Counted from the stretch's first letter, positions 50,136 through 61,321 are shown. The stretch is DNA of 64,000 nucleotides from Sepiola atlantica (GCA_963556195.1 OY744529.1:62950580-63014579); one strand, 5' to 3'. Made by a program: numbers and translations. Notes: generated by a model not told the origin, from the letters alone.

Positions 50136-50487
50136 AAAAAAATTATTTTACAGAAGGCCATATGCAGTAAATTTTATTTCAGTATATTTCTTTTCTCTCC
50201 CTGCCTTCCCTGAAAAATACTCATGCATATTAATATGCATTTATTCTTTGTTCTTTAACAACTAAAATTAAAATATTTATTTTCATAAAAGATTAGGTAA
50301 TGAAAAGAGTATAAAATTAGACATAGACAATTGGATCAATTTCTGATGGGTTTTTACGATTTTATTTTTTTTTTTAGTGTTCATATGTTTCCTCATTGTA
50401 ACTTAATTTCTAAACCGACTTAAGTCTGGACTGTCTATGAAAAAATAAGACAGTTGTTTCCTTTTTTGAGACTTATTCATCGAACTT
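50136..50487. other. intergenic, nothing recognised
   Basis: AT-rich; begins with a short repeat of the A-run/ATTTTACAGAAGGC block also seen at 49850. Confidence 0.4.
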
Positions 50488-51470
50488 GGATCAGTTTGTC
50501 TTCATGTCGATTCTACTTGATAAATCTGCCTTTGGTTTTGATGGCACTCTCTAGAACTGGCCACAAACCTTTGCCACTGTAGCTCTAGTGATCCTGACTT
50601 TAAGCTTGTTCTTTGGGTGCTTATTTATATCGAGACTCCAGTGAAATATGGCAATTTGAAATAAAATAACAGGAAAACTTATGAATATACTTACTTATCG
50701 GTGAAAAATATCAGTGTACACCAAAAATTACAGAAAATAAGCTAGTAGAATTTTAATAAGAAATAAAATTAATTTACTATTCAGAGTCCACGAACTCCGA
50801 AAAACAAGCCAGAGTGTCGTCTTTATTTTAGAAGAAGGGAGATTATCTTCTACAACACGCTGGCTTGACACAAATGTCCTGTTATTTTATTTTTAACTGC
50901 CATATTTCCCTTGAGTCTCAATATAAATCAGCACCGTCCTTTGTGTTATAGTTAGATCTGTTGGTGTCTTTCCACCACACCCCACACAAAGAAATTTAAG
51001 GGATTGCAGTCAGGTGAGCTGAGAGACCAAATGTCAGGTGAAATGTGGTCGACGAAGTTCTCTGACAGCCAGGCCTGGCTCTTCCAGCTGGTATGGTAGG
51101 ATGCTGAGTCTTGCTGCCACACGTATGGCCTATCTGCAACTACCTGGTCGATTTAGGGTTTCATTATTTAGCTTAGAATACGAATGTAGCAATCAGTGTT
51201 CAGGTTGAGGCCCTTGCTGAGTTCATCATCGATCATGCGTTTTCCTTTCTGATGTCGCCTTGTAGTCGAATACTGAATCTTTCAATTCCTTTTCTGCCAT
51301 CCTCCTGCTGACATTGAGGAAGTCTGAAATCTTTTTATTTGTCCTTCCGGCGCAGATTCCAAGGAAAACTTTGTGTCTCTTCCATGAATATGGAGGTTGA
51401 AAATTGTCCATAATCAGTTATTCTGCCAAAGCAGTAATGGGGATATTGTCACGGTTTTCATGAAGACAGG
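50488..51470 (-). mobile_element. mariner-type transposon (decayed), split by another element
   Basis: The - strand start near 51411 reads MDNFQPPYSWKRHKVFLGIC then AGRTNKKISDFLNVSRR (helix-turn-helix). Further on come the catalytic blocks QQDSAS and SSPDCNPLNFFVWG (about 50990-51110), with the second and third acidic positions intact. A 300-bp TIR element sits at 50632-50932, between the catalytic region and the C-terminal end. Frameshifts and a stop at 51226 disrupt the frame. Shorter relatives lie at 14139 and 17158. Confidence 0.75.
50632..50932. mobile_element. nested TIR MITE (~300 bp) inside the mariner
   Basis: TGCTTATTTATATCGAGACT with CCAGTGAAATATGGCAATTT on the left is matched by the complement on the right (AAATATGGCAGTT..., AGTCTCAATATAAATCAGCA), about 57 bp with 7-8 mismatches. 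The mariner sequence resumes right after it (CCGTCCTTTGTGTTA), as in the uninterrupted relative at 14260. Confidence 0.8.
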
Positions 51471-51611
51471 ACTGAAAACAAAACTAAAAGAAATTAGCAG
51501 TTAAACATTGTGAACAAGTATCATCTACATCCTGTATATATTTATATGTGAGGATAGAATAGATGATATATTATAAACATGAAATGTTGTGGAGACAGAA
51601 TGTTTGAAAGA

Positions 51612-51780
51612 CAGAAAGGAAAAATAATTAAACATGGGAAGAAATAAAAATCAAACTAGATTTGACCGGTTTCGTTCGGGTCACTTTTTCTGAAAACATT
51701 CGTTAATCCGAACGAAACTTGTCAAATCTCTCATTTGATTTTTATTTCTTCCTGCGTACAATTGTTTTTCCTTTCTGGCT
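51612..51780. repeat. inverted repeat, ~65-bp arms
   Basis: The left arm (AGAAAGGAAAAATAATTAAA ... GAAATAAAAATCAAA, ATTTGACCGGTTTCGTTCGG) pairs with the right arm (CCGAACGAAACTTGTCAAAT ... TTTGATTTTTATTTCTTCC), with small gaps. Confidence 0.75.
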
Positions 51781-51789
51781 ATCATACAT

Positions 51790-51810
51790 ATTTGTGTGTG
51801 TGTGTGTGTG

Positions 51811-51857
<47 letters not shown>
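51790..51857 (+). repeat. (TG)n(TA)n microsatellite
   Basis: About 9 TG units then about 19 TA units, located between two palindromic elements. Confidence 0.95.
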
Positions 51858-51863
<6 letters not shown>

Positions 51864-51887
51864 AATAGTTATATAATGGCCATACCA

Positions 51888-52020
51888 ATGGTTTCTTGCT
51901 ATGCAATCATCGGTGTCCACTCAGTGGACATGAAGTTACAAATTCATGTACACCATGAAGATGAATTTGTAACTTCATGTCCACTGGGTGGACACCGATG
52001 ATTGCACAGCAAGAAACCAT
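51888..52020. repeat. near-perfect palindrome, 60-bp arms
   Basis: ATGGTTTCTTGCTATGCAAT and CATCGGTGTCCACTCAGTGG on the left pair with CCACTGGGTGGACACCGATG and ATTGCACAGCAAGAAACCAT on the right, with two mismatches. The spacer is 13 bp. MITE-like foldback. Confidence 0.9.
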
Positions 52021-52670
52021 GTGTATATCCAGTATGTAATTATTTTAATAAATAACTGTTAAACTCTTATCCTGGCAATTGAACACTGGTCAATTTTTCT
52101 TTAAAAAATATATATATATATCTTCAATCATATTGGCATTACAACTGCTAAGGTCCTAATCATGTGATAATATCTCTACAATGTTACTGAGCAATATTTC
52201 CTTTTAACATCTTTTAAGCAATATATAATGTTACATAGAAACACACCCATGCCACTGGTTGCCTTCAACTTTTAAACTATTTTTTTTTCTATTTTCAATG
52301 GATGAAAATATTATTTTTGTCTGACATGTAATTTACATTCTTTACAATAAAACTGTTGTCTCCATCTTGATTATTATTGCTGCATTTCGACCACCGTTAC
52401 CCCACCACCACCACCACCGATCTTCTTTAGGTTCGTCATAACTTAGCATTCGTAAGCGTGAATAATAGAATGAGATTGATCTACCTTCATAGATTTAGCA
52501 AAGGAATTGGTTGTTTCAAATTGTTAGAATGTTAACTTGGGGAAAAACTGACAATAACAATCAAATGTATTTGTTTTTTGGTTGTTGGATTTTTTATTTT
52601 TTATTTATTCATCCTTACTTTTTGTATAAAAAAAAAAAGTAAATCCGCCAATTGTTGTTCTTATTGACTC
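52021..52670. other. intergenic, nothing recognised
   Basis: AT-rich with a (CCA)n-like run at 52405-52420 and no gene signal. Confidence 0.5.
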
Positions 52671-52872
52671 CATGAGGGCAGAGTTAGACACAAGTTCGGT
52701 TTTTAATGTGGGGAAAATTCAGCTCTCCAAAATGGGTCACTCTGGATTGGAACAAAAATTTAAATTGACCCAGTCTAGAAGGATTTCTCCTTCACTGACC
52801 GAGGACAGAAACATTGAAGTGTAGCATCAGTACAGATACTACACTTTGCTCCTAGCCAAAAGGCCAAGGATC
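52671..52872 (-). mobile_element. U2-headed SINE, best copy
   Basis: The reverse complement starts TCCTTGGCCTTTTGGCTAGG then AGCAAAGTGTAGTATCTGT (U2 5' domain). The hairpin pairs GATACTACAC (52835-52844) with GTGTAGCATC (52819-52828). The body has CAGTGAAGGAGAAATCCTTC, TAGACTGGGTCAATTTAAAT, TTTTTGTTCCAATCCAGAGT, CACATTAAAAACCG and AACTTGTGTCTAACTCTGC, ending CCCTCATG. Full length is about 200 bp. Confidence 0.8.
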
Positions 52873-52969
52873 TTTCTTTTAAAAAGCTGTTTGCATATTT
52901 TTTCAGTGATTTTTTTTTTTTTTTTTCCCAGATTCCTTTCCCTCTTCAGCTGGTTTGTAAAGCTTATCT

Positions 52970-53240
52970 ATATAATAATATGCTAAGCCACTTCATGTTC
53001 ATACATACGTTATCGTCCAATTAGAAAAGATAGTGATTTGCGATTAATCTGATGTCGCTAAGGTACAAAAATTATAATTTTACCCATTTTAACATGAATT
53101 GTTCCAAAATCAAATTATGTCGTCCCGTCACCTAAAAAAGTACAATTTTAAATAAATACATTTCAAAAAGTGACATTCATTCTATTGATTTGAAGAATAT
53201 TTAGCTGAGAATTATTTTTCCAGTAAGAAGACAGAGAATA
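52970..53240 (+). repeat. ~270-bp repeat, copy 1 (uninterrupted)
   Basis: Parallels 53500-53725 plus 54221-54260: CATACGTTATC, TGATGTCG, ATGAATTGTTCCAAAA, AAAAGTGACATTCATTCTAT, then TGAAGAATATTTAGCTGAGA and AGTAAGAAGACAGAGA. A third partial copy (53300-53355) repeats only the last part. Confidence 0.7.
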
Positions 53241-53499
53241 TTTGTTTTTAAAAAGAATTAAATTGTTGCAATTTTTTAATGAATGAATAAAGAAGATATT
53301 TGTTTTATTTATTTAAAGAATATTTAGCTGACAATGACAATTATTTTTACAGAAGACTCATTTTTTGTTTAATAACATTAACAGCCATTTATTATTTCAA
53401 AAAGAATATTACTATTAACAGTAACTTATACAGATTGATGTAAAAAGCACTGTGGAATTTCTACGAGGTCCTGCCAGTCTGTATTAATAATACCTTTGT

Positions 53500-54260
53500 A
53501 CGTACGTTATCACCTTCCCCACTTATTTTTAATACTGTTATTTTTCGATCACCAAAGATGAAATGTAAAAAAAGAAGTAGTTGATGATTATTTGATGTCG
53601 TTGGTTGTCAAAATTTTACACTTTAGCCATTATAAAATGAATTGTTCCAAAAGTGAATATGACGTCATAAATAGAATTCTGTCATCGACCTTGACTTAAA
53701 AGTGACATTCATTTTATTTCTTTAACCCTTAAATACTTTATTTTTTTATATTGGTTTGAAAAATTTTATCAAGTGAAAAACGTTTCATAGGGGTAATATA
53801 AAGTAGTATAAATGATTTTTTTTGAAAAAAAAAAATTTATTGAACAAAAATAAATGATGTTGCAAATGTGCAACAAATGGCATAAAATTTTACATGTATA
53901 ACTAAACACTGCAATATATGCATCTAGAGAATCATAAAATAATTTTTACTTACCATTATAATGACTAGATTTTAAAGTTTAGGTTCTTGAATTAGGCAGA
54001 TCACACACTGATGACACTCGCCCGTGACATCGAAGATACTGATTACCTATTTAGCGGGTGTGCTGATGCAACATCATACTAATACGTACTCACACTTGCC
54101 AACAGGCTCATTGCAGATGTAAAACAAGTTGCAGTTTGACACTTTTTCGTTGAATATTATATTAAATAGTCATTTTGTTGGAATATTTCATATTTGAAAC
54201 AAAAAGCATTTAAGAGTTAAAAGAAATATTTAGCTAAGTATTTTTATGGTAAGAAGAAAA
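53500..54260 (+). repeat. ~270-bp repeat, copy 2, interrupted by a piggyBac-like MITE
   Basis: Same order as copy 1, but split between ATTTTATTTCTTTAA and AAGAAATATTTAGCTAAGTA by a 491-bp insertion. Confidence 0.7.
53726..54216. mobile_element. piggyBac-like MITE with TTAA duplication
   Basis: Ends CCCTTAAATACTTT and AAAGCATTTAAGAG are inverted with two mismatches and are flanked by TTAA at 53722-53725 and 54217-54220. TTAA duplication plus CCC-type ends is the piggyBac hallmark. The 491-bp body is non-coding. Copies 1 and 3 of the surrounding repeat show the site without the insertion. Confidence 0.8.
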
Positions 54261-54379
54261 CAGAGACAGTAGATCAGCAACCATAGAATTTCTTTCTGCT
54301 GGTCTTTTTTCTGGTTCTTTTTTTTATCTAAGGAGTCACTACTTATAAAGACCAAAAGCCACTCGAGGAAAAGGATGGA

Positions 54380-54900
54380 TGGATTATCAGTTAACGAATC
54401 ATGAAGAATGTTATGAGATGATTGAAAATGATTAAAGTTTGCTTACTTATGGGGACAATTTATAGCAAGTATTTGTTGACATTGGAAGACGACCATGTTG
54501 TAGTCTGCAGGGAAGCAGTCCTGTGGTAATGTGTTCCACAGATGGGAGGTTCTTGGGAAGAAACTGTTCGTGGAAATTCCTTTTGATACTAGGCACACAA
54601 GGGGGGGGGAGTTCTTTGCGGTGGTTGTAGCAAGACAAAGTTCTTGCTGTAAATGTCTTACAAGGGGCAACCAAAGATTGGAGCTCAGTCGAGCATCTTA
54701 CATACAAATAATGATAGAGTAGAGAGAGACTAGCAATGTCGTTTCTGTGAGCAAGAGGCTGTAACAAACAAGAGGTCATACACTACATTGCAAAGTCATT
54801 TCATACTCTTTTAACACAAGAAAAACTTCTCTGAGTGTCCCCTCTCCAGATGTGGCAACAGTACTCCATCTTTGACTCTTATACAGGTAGAGGATTGCGT
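54380..54900 (-). mobile_element. LINE C-terminal fragment, family L relative
   Basis: The - strand frame 54447-54779 reads LLQPLAHRNDIASLSLLYHY, LYVRCSTELQSLV and FHEQFLPKNLPSVEHITT (out of frame at the usual 'FFPRTSxLWNxLP' block, which is kept in the next frame). The upstream part near 54860 gives MEYCCHIWRG. Truncated before the RT. Confidence 0.7.
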
Positions 54901-55107
54901 CATAAGTGAGATACTTTCTGGAGCAGTAGAATCATCCAACCATTTTTCCAGCAACCTTAGCAACAGATTGGATGTAGGTCTTCCATTTTATATTCATTTG
55001 TGGATTAAGTTTATAATCTACTTAATTGACAAATATCGTGCCTTCCATACAATCGGTTTATTTATATCTTTTTTTATACACTCGTCAGTATGGAATTACA
55101 TAACCGT

Positions 55108-55185
55108 ACTGCTGGTCGGACGATTTGAACCCCGGATTCAAGTATTATGAACCCCGGCTTCTTACCATCAGGCCGTCATGACGAT
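55108..55185 (-). mobile_element. tRNA-derived SINE head
   Basis: On the - strand, GACGGCCTGATGGTAAGAAG (box A-like) is followed ~30 bases later by GGGGTTCAAATCGTCC (box B GGTTCAAATC). The block GAACCCCGG is duplicated within it. The spacing suits a pol III promoter of a tRNA-derived SINE. It is not an intact tRNA. Confidence 0.5.
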
Positions 55186-55309
55186 TACACTTTGAAATAC
55201 GAGAGAAATACACCTGGTATTTTAAATGTAAAAACAAGTAATGAGATTCTAACAGGGTTCTGATCTCCTAAAGGGAGAGAACCTAACAACGGTGGCCGTT
55301 CATCTAAAC

Positions 55310-56290
55310 ATGACATTAATGCGAGTGTGCCCCAATGGTCAATCCTTGGACCTTTATTATTCCTGATTTTCATAAACGACCTCCCTGATGCAATTGACAC
55401 CACGCTCTATTCTCAACATGTGGGCAAAACGAATGCACACATATCCAAGGCAATGGCTGAATCCTTAGAAAATGACCTCCAGTCTGTAGTGGAATGGGGT
55501 CATCAATGGATGGTTACATTTAATGCTACCAAGACAAAGCTCCTTTTAATAATTATAAGAAATCTTTGCAACCACCAATTGCCATGGCTAATAGCACCCT
55601 ACCTGAAAGTTTAACATTCAAACTCATTGGCGTAACATTGACAGGTAATATGAATTGGAACAAATACATTGAAGATACTGCCAAGTCTGCTGCAAAGAAG
55701 GTGAGCTCCTCTACCGAGCTAGAAAACTTCTCACACCTGTCAGTATCCTATATCTCTACAAAGCCACCATTCGCCCATGCATGGAGTATTGTTGCCACAT
55801 CTGGGCTGGTGCATCAACCACTAGTCTCTCCCTCTTAGACAAGGTCCAAAAAAGAGCCTCTAATCTAATAGGTCCCACACTCTCTACCCAGCTCCAGCCT
55901 CTGTCCCATCACCACAATGTTGCTTCTCTGTGTTTGTTTTACAAGTGCTTCATTGGAATGAGCTCTGACGAACTTGCTGCCTATTGATGTAAATACTCCC
56001 GACAATCAGCAAAATCCCACCCCTTCATTGTAGAGGTTCTCAGCTGCCGAAAAACTTTCAACTGTAATAGCTTCTTTCCTCGAATTGCTGCCTTTTGAAT
56101 TCCCTCCCTTCCCTGTTTCTCTGATTGTACTAGCATGCAGAAATTAAATGTAACATGAACAAACATCTCGCTGCACAACTCCCCATTTAGGATGCCCTAT
56201 AAATCTGGCCCCTAATTTACAGTAGCCCCTTACGTCCCAGTGGCAATGTGCCTTGTTGGGGGGGGGGGGTAGACATATCTATGATCTGCT
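55310..56290 (+). mobile_element. LINE 3' half, family L, catalytic box destroyed
   Basis: Frame 55327-55614: LGPLLFLIFINDLPDAIDTT, LYSQHVGKTNAHISKAMAES and LQSVVEWGHQWMVTFNATKT. QHVGKT replaces the catalytic YADD-T box. Then come LTFKLIGVTLTGNMNWNKYI and, in another frame, MEYCCHIWAGASTTSLSLLD and KVQKRASNLIGPTLSTQLQP. The 3' UTR has AGTAGCCCCTTACGTCCCAG, TGGCAATGTGCCTTGTTGG, a G run and an A-rich end. At least three frameshifts. Confidence 0.75.
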
Positions 56291-56488
56291 TCCATTAAAA
56301 AAAATCTACATAAATTATTAGACGTGAAAAGTTTTGAAAGAGTTGTGCAGAACACATCATAAATTGTGCATTTCTGCTGCACTGTTACTTATGCATCCAT
56401 TTCTATATTTTGGGAAAATGGGGAAATTTGGATTAACTTTCTTCCTTCTGCCTGTCTTCGTATGATAAGTTTCCTTTAAAAGAAGTTG

Positions 56489-56942
56489 GTGCTTCTATAG
56501 GAGAGGACCCACATCGGTCTGAATGTATCTGATTGTGATTTACGGAGCAAACCGGAAATGGCCAAAGCAGTTTACGAGTTGAAAGCCGAAAAAAGAAATG
56601 TAAAATGGTAGACAATACTAGGTTAGGATTAGGGTTAAAAAATAATTTAGCCCTCAAAAACATAAAGTCGAAAAAACTGCCTCAAAAGAAAAGAAATAAA
56701 GTTGATCAACTTAATTATTTAAAGAAAATCATTAAATTAAACTCATTGTTAACACCGAGTAGTGGTGGTATGTTATTAGCCCAAACCTGAAGTTAGGAAA
56801 AAAAAAATAAAAAAGTGGTTTCATTTAATGTTGGTACTAATTGAATGTTCGACAACGGCCCAGCCATGTCATTTCTGGTCTGTTCTATCGCAATTGGAAA
56901 CATTTGGATCAATATGGGTCCTCCTCTCCTATAGAAGTATCC
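56489..56942. mobile_element. TIR MITE (~455 bp)
   Basis: The left end GTGCTTCTATAGGAGAGGA, CCCACATCGGTCTGAATGT and the right end CCATATTGATCC-complement (CAATATGGGTCCTCCTCTCC, TATAGAAGTA) are inverted over ~70 bp at about 75-80%. Both arms hold GGAAATGgcc-type blocks. The interior is non-coding, with TAGGATTAGGGTTA. Confidence 0.65.
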
Positions 56943-58123
56943 AATGTTCTTTAGATAAATAATTAAACATAAATTATTTTCAAATTATACACTTTGTTAA
57001 TTTTAAGGTCTATGAAGTTTCTATTGTGTCTTTTAAAAAATTATTCTTTTATATAGTCAATTATAGATTAAGAGTAGCATCCTTCAACGGTCAAATAATT
57101 TATCTAATAAGATAAATTATTAGATATGCATAGTTTTACAGAATTGCAAAGAATTTGATATCCATTTAAAAATTCTAACTGAAATTCTTTTTGGCTTTCA
57201 AGTGTGATCTTTTTTGCGTGTCTTTGTGAAGCAATTATTTTGGACAAGTATATCCAGTGAGACCCCTATGAAAAAACACAATCATTTTTAAAGAAGCCGT
57301 TTTAGAATCTCGGTCTTCTTCTTTGCATGTCTTTGAAGAATATAGTCATACGACACTTCTTTGCGCAGTCATTTGCATTATCACTGAAAGTCTGCAAGAT
57401 TTTTCAAGCTACACTGGTAGTAGAAGGCAGACAAGGCAGTGCTGCATCGTATGGTTCTCCTCTCTATATTTGGGTTGGTTTTGTAGCCCATTTACAGGGG
57501 GTTGAGTGTCCACCGCTCGATCCGCAGTCCTTCTGAGCCAGAAGGGGGTATTCCATGTGATATAAGCACTATTTAATTATACTTTGTGGTTGCGAGTTCA
57601 ATCTATACGTCTAAGAGAAAGAAATTGAAATATTCTGATTCAGCGGTTCCAAAGATAAGTGAAGAATACAGAAGATTTCTTTGTAAAGAGAGTAAAAAGA
57701 AGGTCGAATAGAGACTTTCATTCCTACCTCTGCAGCTGGAGGTTATAATTTAAATGCTGAGATTATAATAATCAAAATTGGGCTCACTAGTTTAAATAAG
57801 GCATTCTTTTATAAAATGTGACAGATTTTCTATCTGATTGTTTGATGAAAATACATTTACAAATTAGATTATTATGCATATTTACTATTTTACCGAGATA
57901 GAATTACAGTAAATTTTCGACAACATTTTTGCTAAACTTGCGAATTTTAAAATTTTTTATTAAGTACAAAGGAATTGTTTATTTAATAATATTTTAAAGA
58001 AATCTCTGTAACATTGGTTTATTCAAACTGGTGTCCTTATTTTTTAATTTAAAATTTTTATTTTAAATATATACATTCTCTATTTTCTTTTAAATTTTTT
58101 TATGCTTCTGAATTCGGTATTAC
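56943..58123. other. intergenic, nothing recognised
   Basis: A GC-richer block at 57310-57540 has two overlapping ~65-codon frames with no known domain. A palindromic AATTTATCTAATAAGATAAA lies near 57097. No gene call. Confidence 0.45.
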
Positions 58124-58673
58124 GGTATTATTGTAGATTAACACCCTCAGCTAAATCACACACACCCTCAAAAAAACAGGTAAAAAATGAATTTCTATCT
58201 TTTTTTCAAGGCAATTACGTGTGAACACCTTGAAAAACTTGTCAAAAAGAAAAAGAAAAAAAAATTATTTTCGAATTTATGGGATTAGTTTAACTTTCCG
58301 GACCATTTTAGCATTTTAGAGCGGTTAACCAATTTTTTTTTTTTCCTATGGGAGATAAATCTTGTGTGCTTATATTGGGGGAGGTGAGGGACTTTTTTTT
58401 TAAAAGGCAATTACGTGTGGTTTTACGACCTTGCCAGTCAGACTTAGGTTTAGTGGTAAAAATAATTTAGTAAGCCCTAAATAGTTGGAATGGCCCGGAG
58501 GTTTATTTGACGTTAAATTCATTATGAAACTGATCTAAATTCTAATTTTTATTTTTTTCTTGTTTCTGCCAAGTTTTTCAAGGTGTTCACATGTAATTAC
58601 CTAAAATAAATAGAATCTCATTTTTTTTAGGGGGGGAGGGGGGTAGTCGAGGGTGTTTATCTGCGAATTTACC
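58124..58673. mobile_element. TIR-MITE family A, full-length copy
   Basis: Left GGTATTATTGTAGATTAACA with CCCTCAGCTA and right TAGTCGAGGGTGTTTATCTG with CGAATTTACC are inverted terminal repeats. Internal blocks (GGCAATTACGTGTGAACACC on the left; GGTGTTCACATGTAATTACC on the right) are also inverted. About 550 bp and non-coding. This copy defines both ends of the family found at 992, 19136 and 30840. Confidence 0.7.
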
Positions 58674-60700
58674 ATATATTCTTAGATGATTTGTTTTAGT
58701 TTTCCTTTTACATCTGAACATTAAAATAATCTGAATCACCATGCAATTAAAACCATAGCAGCATTTGATCCCTGTTTTAAATATAGACCATTGTTTAGGG
58801 ATGAACCATTCTATAAGCGAATCGGATTGAATGGGAGAAAAGTATAAATTAATCAATTGGTAATTTTTGAGAAAAAAAAAATAACAATCCATATAAATAT
58901 GGCTTTTGGAGCCCTATTTTTATTCTTTTTTCTCTTTTCTTTCTTTTTGTAATATTGAAAGAAAGATAATGTATTTTGATGTGTTACATTTGTAGAAAAA
59001 AAGAAAGCCGTTTTTTATTTTTGTTGTTTTTCTGTCCAATATGGATTTCTTGTTAACCTCTCTGACCAAAGCTTTTTTTCTTCCAATCTTGTTTACTTTT
59101 TTTATTTTGACAAGGGAGGTAATACTTTTTTTTCGTTGTTCTTACTGTATATTAAAAAAAAAAATGTAAAAATAAAACAAAATTCAGGAATACATATTTA
59201 CAAGCAAAACTTTCTAGTGTTATTTTATTTATTTAATTATATTTATATATATATATATTTTTTTGCAATATTTAACTGAAAAACTTTTCTTTCTAAAATC
59301 TTGTTGATTTAATTTTATTGTGTGATAAAATAAAACATTTTAATAGTTGAAAAAAAAACTTCAACTTGTCATTTTCAAACTTTATGCAGCCCTGCCACCC
59401 CGCCACCTACTGTTGGGTAGTCAAACTTCATGTCTAAAACCTAAGTCATCAATCCAAACTAAAATCTTCACACTCTCTCTCTTCTCTGAAAGAATGCAGT
59501 TGGTTATATGGAACCCCACCAAAAAAAATAAAGTTACAAAACTTTTTTTGTTTCATTATCTTCTTAAAAATATAATTTCTTAAGAGTTTAACTCTTGAAA
59601 ATTTCTGCTGACAAAGTTCAAACTATGGAAACAATTGTAGAGTGTTAATGTGAAAATCAAAAAATCTATTTGCTTCACTTGGGATATAATAGTGTATAAT
59701 CCTGTTATATAAACCGCAGTCAGTAGCCCCCCCCCCCCCCCCCATCGTCATTGTCGTCTCACCAATTCGCACAGACACAGGAGGCTTCTTTTAATGGAGG
59801 TTTTGGGCATTTTTAATAATAGACATTTCGATTTTTAAGCGATTTTCGAGATTCCACGTAACCACCAGATCGTGTAATGTCAGTCATTTTTTTTTGTTCT
59901 AACTTAACAGAGTTGACACTATTTCTGTATTGAACTAAAAAACGCTTTAAAATAAGTTAAAACACAAAAAAACTTATCCAGGTAGGTAAAAGAATAACTT
60001 TTCTTGTCTTTGGTAGCATTTATTTGTTGTATATTTGTTTGTTTTTTCACCCCTTTTTTGTTTTGTTGGCTCTTGTTAAAAATGCCCGAGGTTTTATTCA
60101 CTTAGACAGAGTGACAAATTACACAGAACAGAGACAGATATACTTTAAGAGTTACTGTGTTAGAGAGAGATACAGAGACGGTTTGGCACGTCACACTATG
60201 GTAGTCCACATCATACGCCCTCCACTGGGGTTTCTTGAGGTGAGCAACGTTTTTGTGCAACTGCCCCATTTGAGTGTCTGCCGGAAAAGAGACAGAATTC
60301 CCTTTCTCCGAAAATTACGTGATACCCTTAACTTTCCGCTTACCTGCTGAGGTCATCCTTCTGACTTCTGATCCCTCAATCATTCTCCCCCCCCCCCCCC
60401 CAAGCTGCGGGATTTCGTTATGTAACATAAATAATCTGCTCCCACAAAAAATCGATCTTATGTATCATTTTCAAGAACAGGGATCCATGTTCCATTTTCT
60501 TTTTAGAGTTACGAGACCACATTCTGCACGAACCCTAGAAAATAGGGCCTACATTGACCAACAAACATCGGAGTCAAAGCAACGCTCCAAAAACATAACT
60601 GGATTTCTGTTAACAGCAGCCACATGGACATCTGCTAACAGCAGGAGAATGGTTCAAACTGAATAATCAGCAAAATCAATTGCCTGCTCATTAACTTTCT
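58674..60700. other. intergenic, mostly unassigned
   Basis: AT-rich; (AT)n at 59245-59258; C runs at 59728-59743 and 60389-60402. 59965-60040 is a half copy of the hairpin element at 61755-61931 (ACTTATCCAGGTAGGTAAAA, CTTTGGTAGCATTTATTTGTT). Short frames at 60024-60666 have no recognised domain. Confidence 0.45.
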
Positions 60701-60800
60701 ATGAAATCATATTTGAAATGTACTCCGACATCTTTCCTTTCATTGCCATGAAATCATATTTGAAATGTACTCCGACATCTTTCCTTTCATTGTCATGAAA
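60701..60800 (+). repeat. 47-bp tandem duplication
   Basis: ATGAAATCATATTTGAAATG and the following TACTCCGACATCTTTCC occur at 60701 and again at 60748, with one difference. A third start (ATGAAATCA) is at 60795. Confidence 0.95.
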
Positions 60801-61321
60801 TCAACGAATGATTCCACCACATTCACACTCGATCAGTAGTTCCAAATGCGGGGCACATGCTCCACAGGATAGGTGATTTTTAAGGGGGCAATTGAGCACA
60901 AGTGAAGGACAAGGTCATTGAAAAAGTGAAAGTGACACTTTGGCGATAACTATGGTTTTGTTCATCATAGAGATTCGATACTTGGCCCATATTGTAGTCA
61001 ATGAAGTCCTGCATCTTATATAACCTTGATCTTTGACTTCGATAAATTTGGTCTGGGTCGAAATTTTGATGGAATTTCAACTTCTTATTTTTCCAAATTT
61101 GATGTAGGGATCTGATGCTCTTTGATAAGCTCCCATGCTAAATTTCAGCCTGATCAGATAAATAGATTTTGAGTTTTCATGGCATAGCTTCAGGAATACT
61201 TCATACAATATGGAGAAGTATTTTTTGTTTTTGATTTTTGGAAAATTTTTAAATATTCTATTTAATTCTCCATTACCTTGAATACTCTTTTATTATGATA
61301 TTTAACATTAATATTATTTTA
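60801..61321. other. intergenic, nothing recognised
   Basis: No gene, tandem repeat or terminal repeat was seen. It ends with ATTATTTTA, one copy of the 9-bp flank of the next element. Confidence 0.5.

Noticed and set aside
57323..57536. Two overlapping 60-69-codon frames as a small gene
   Set aside because: No recognisable domain and no supporting splice or promoter signals; frames of this size are expected by chance.
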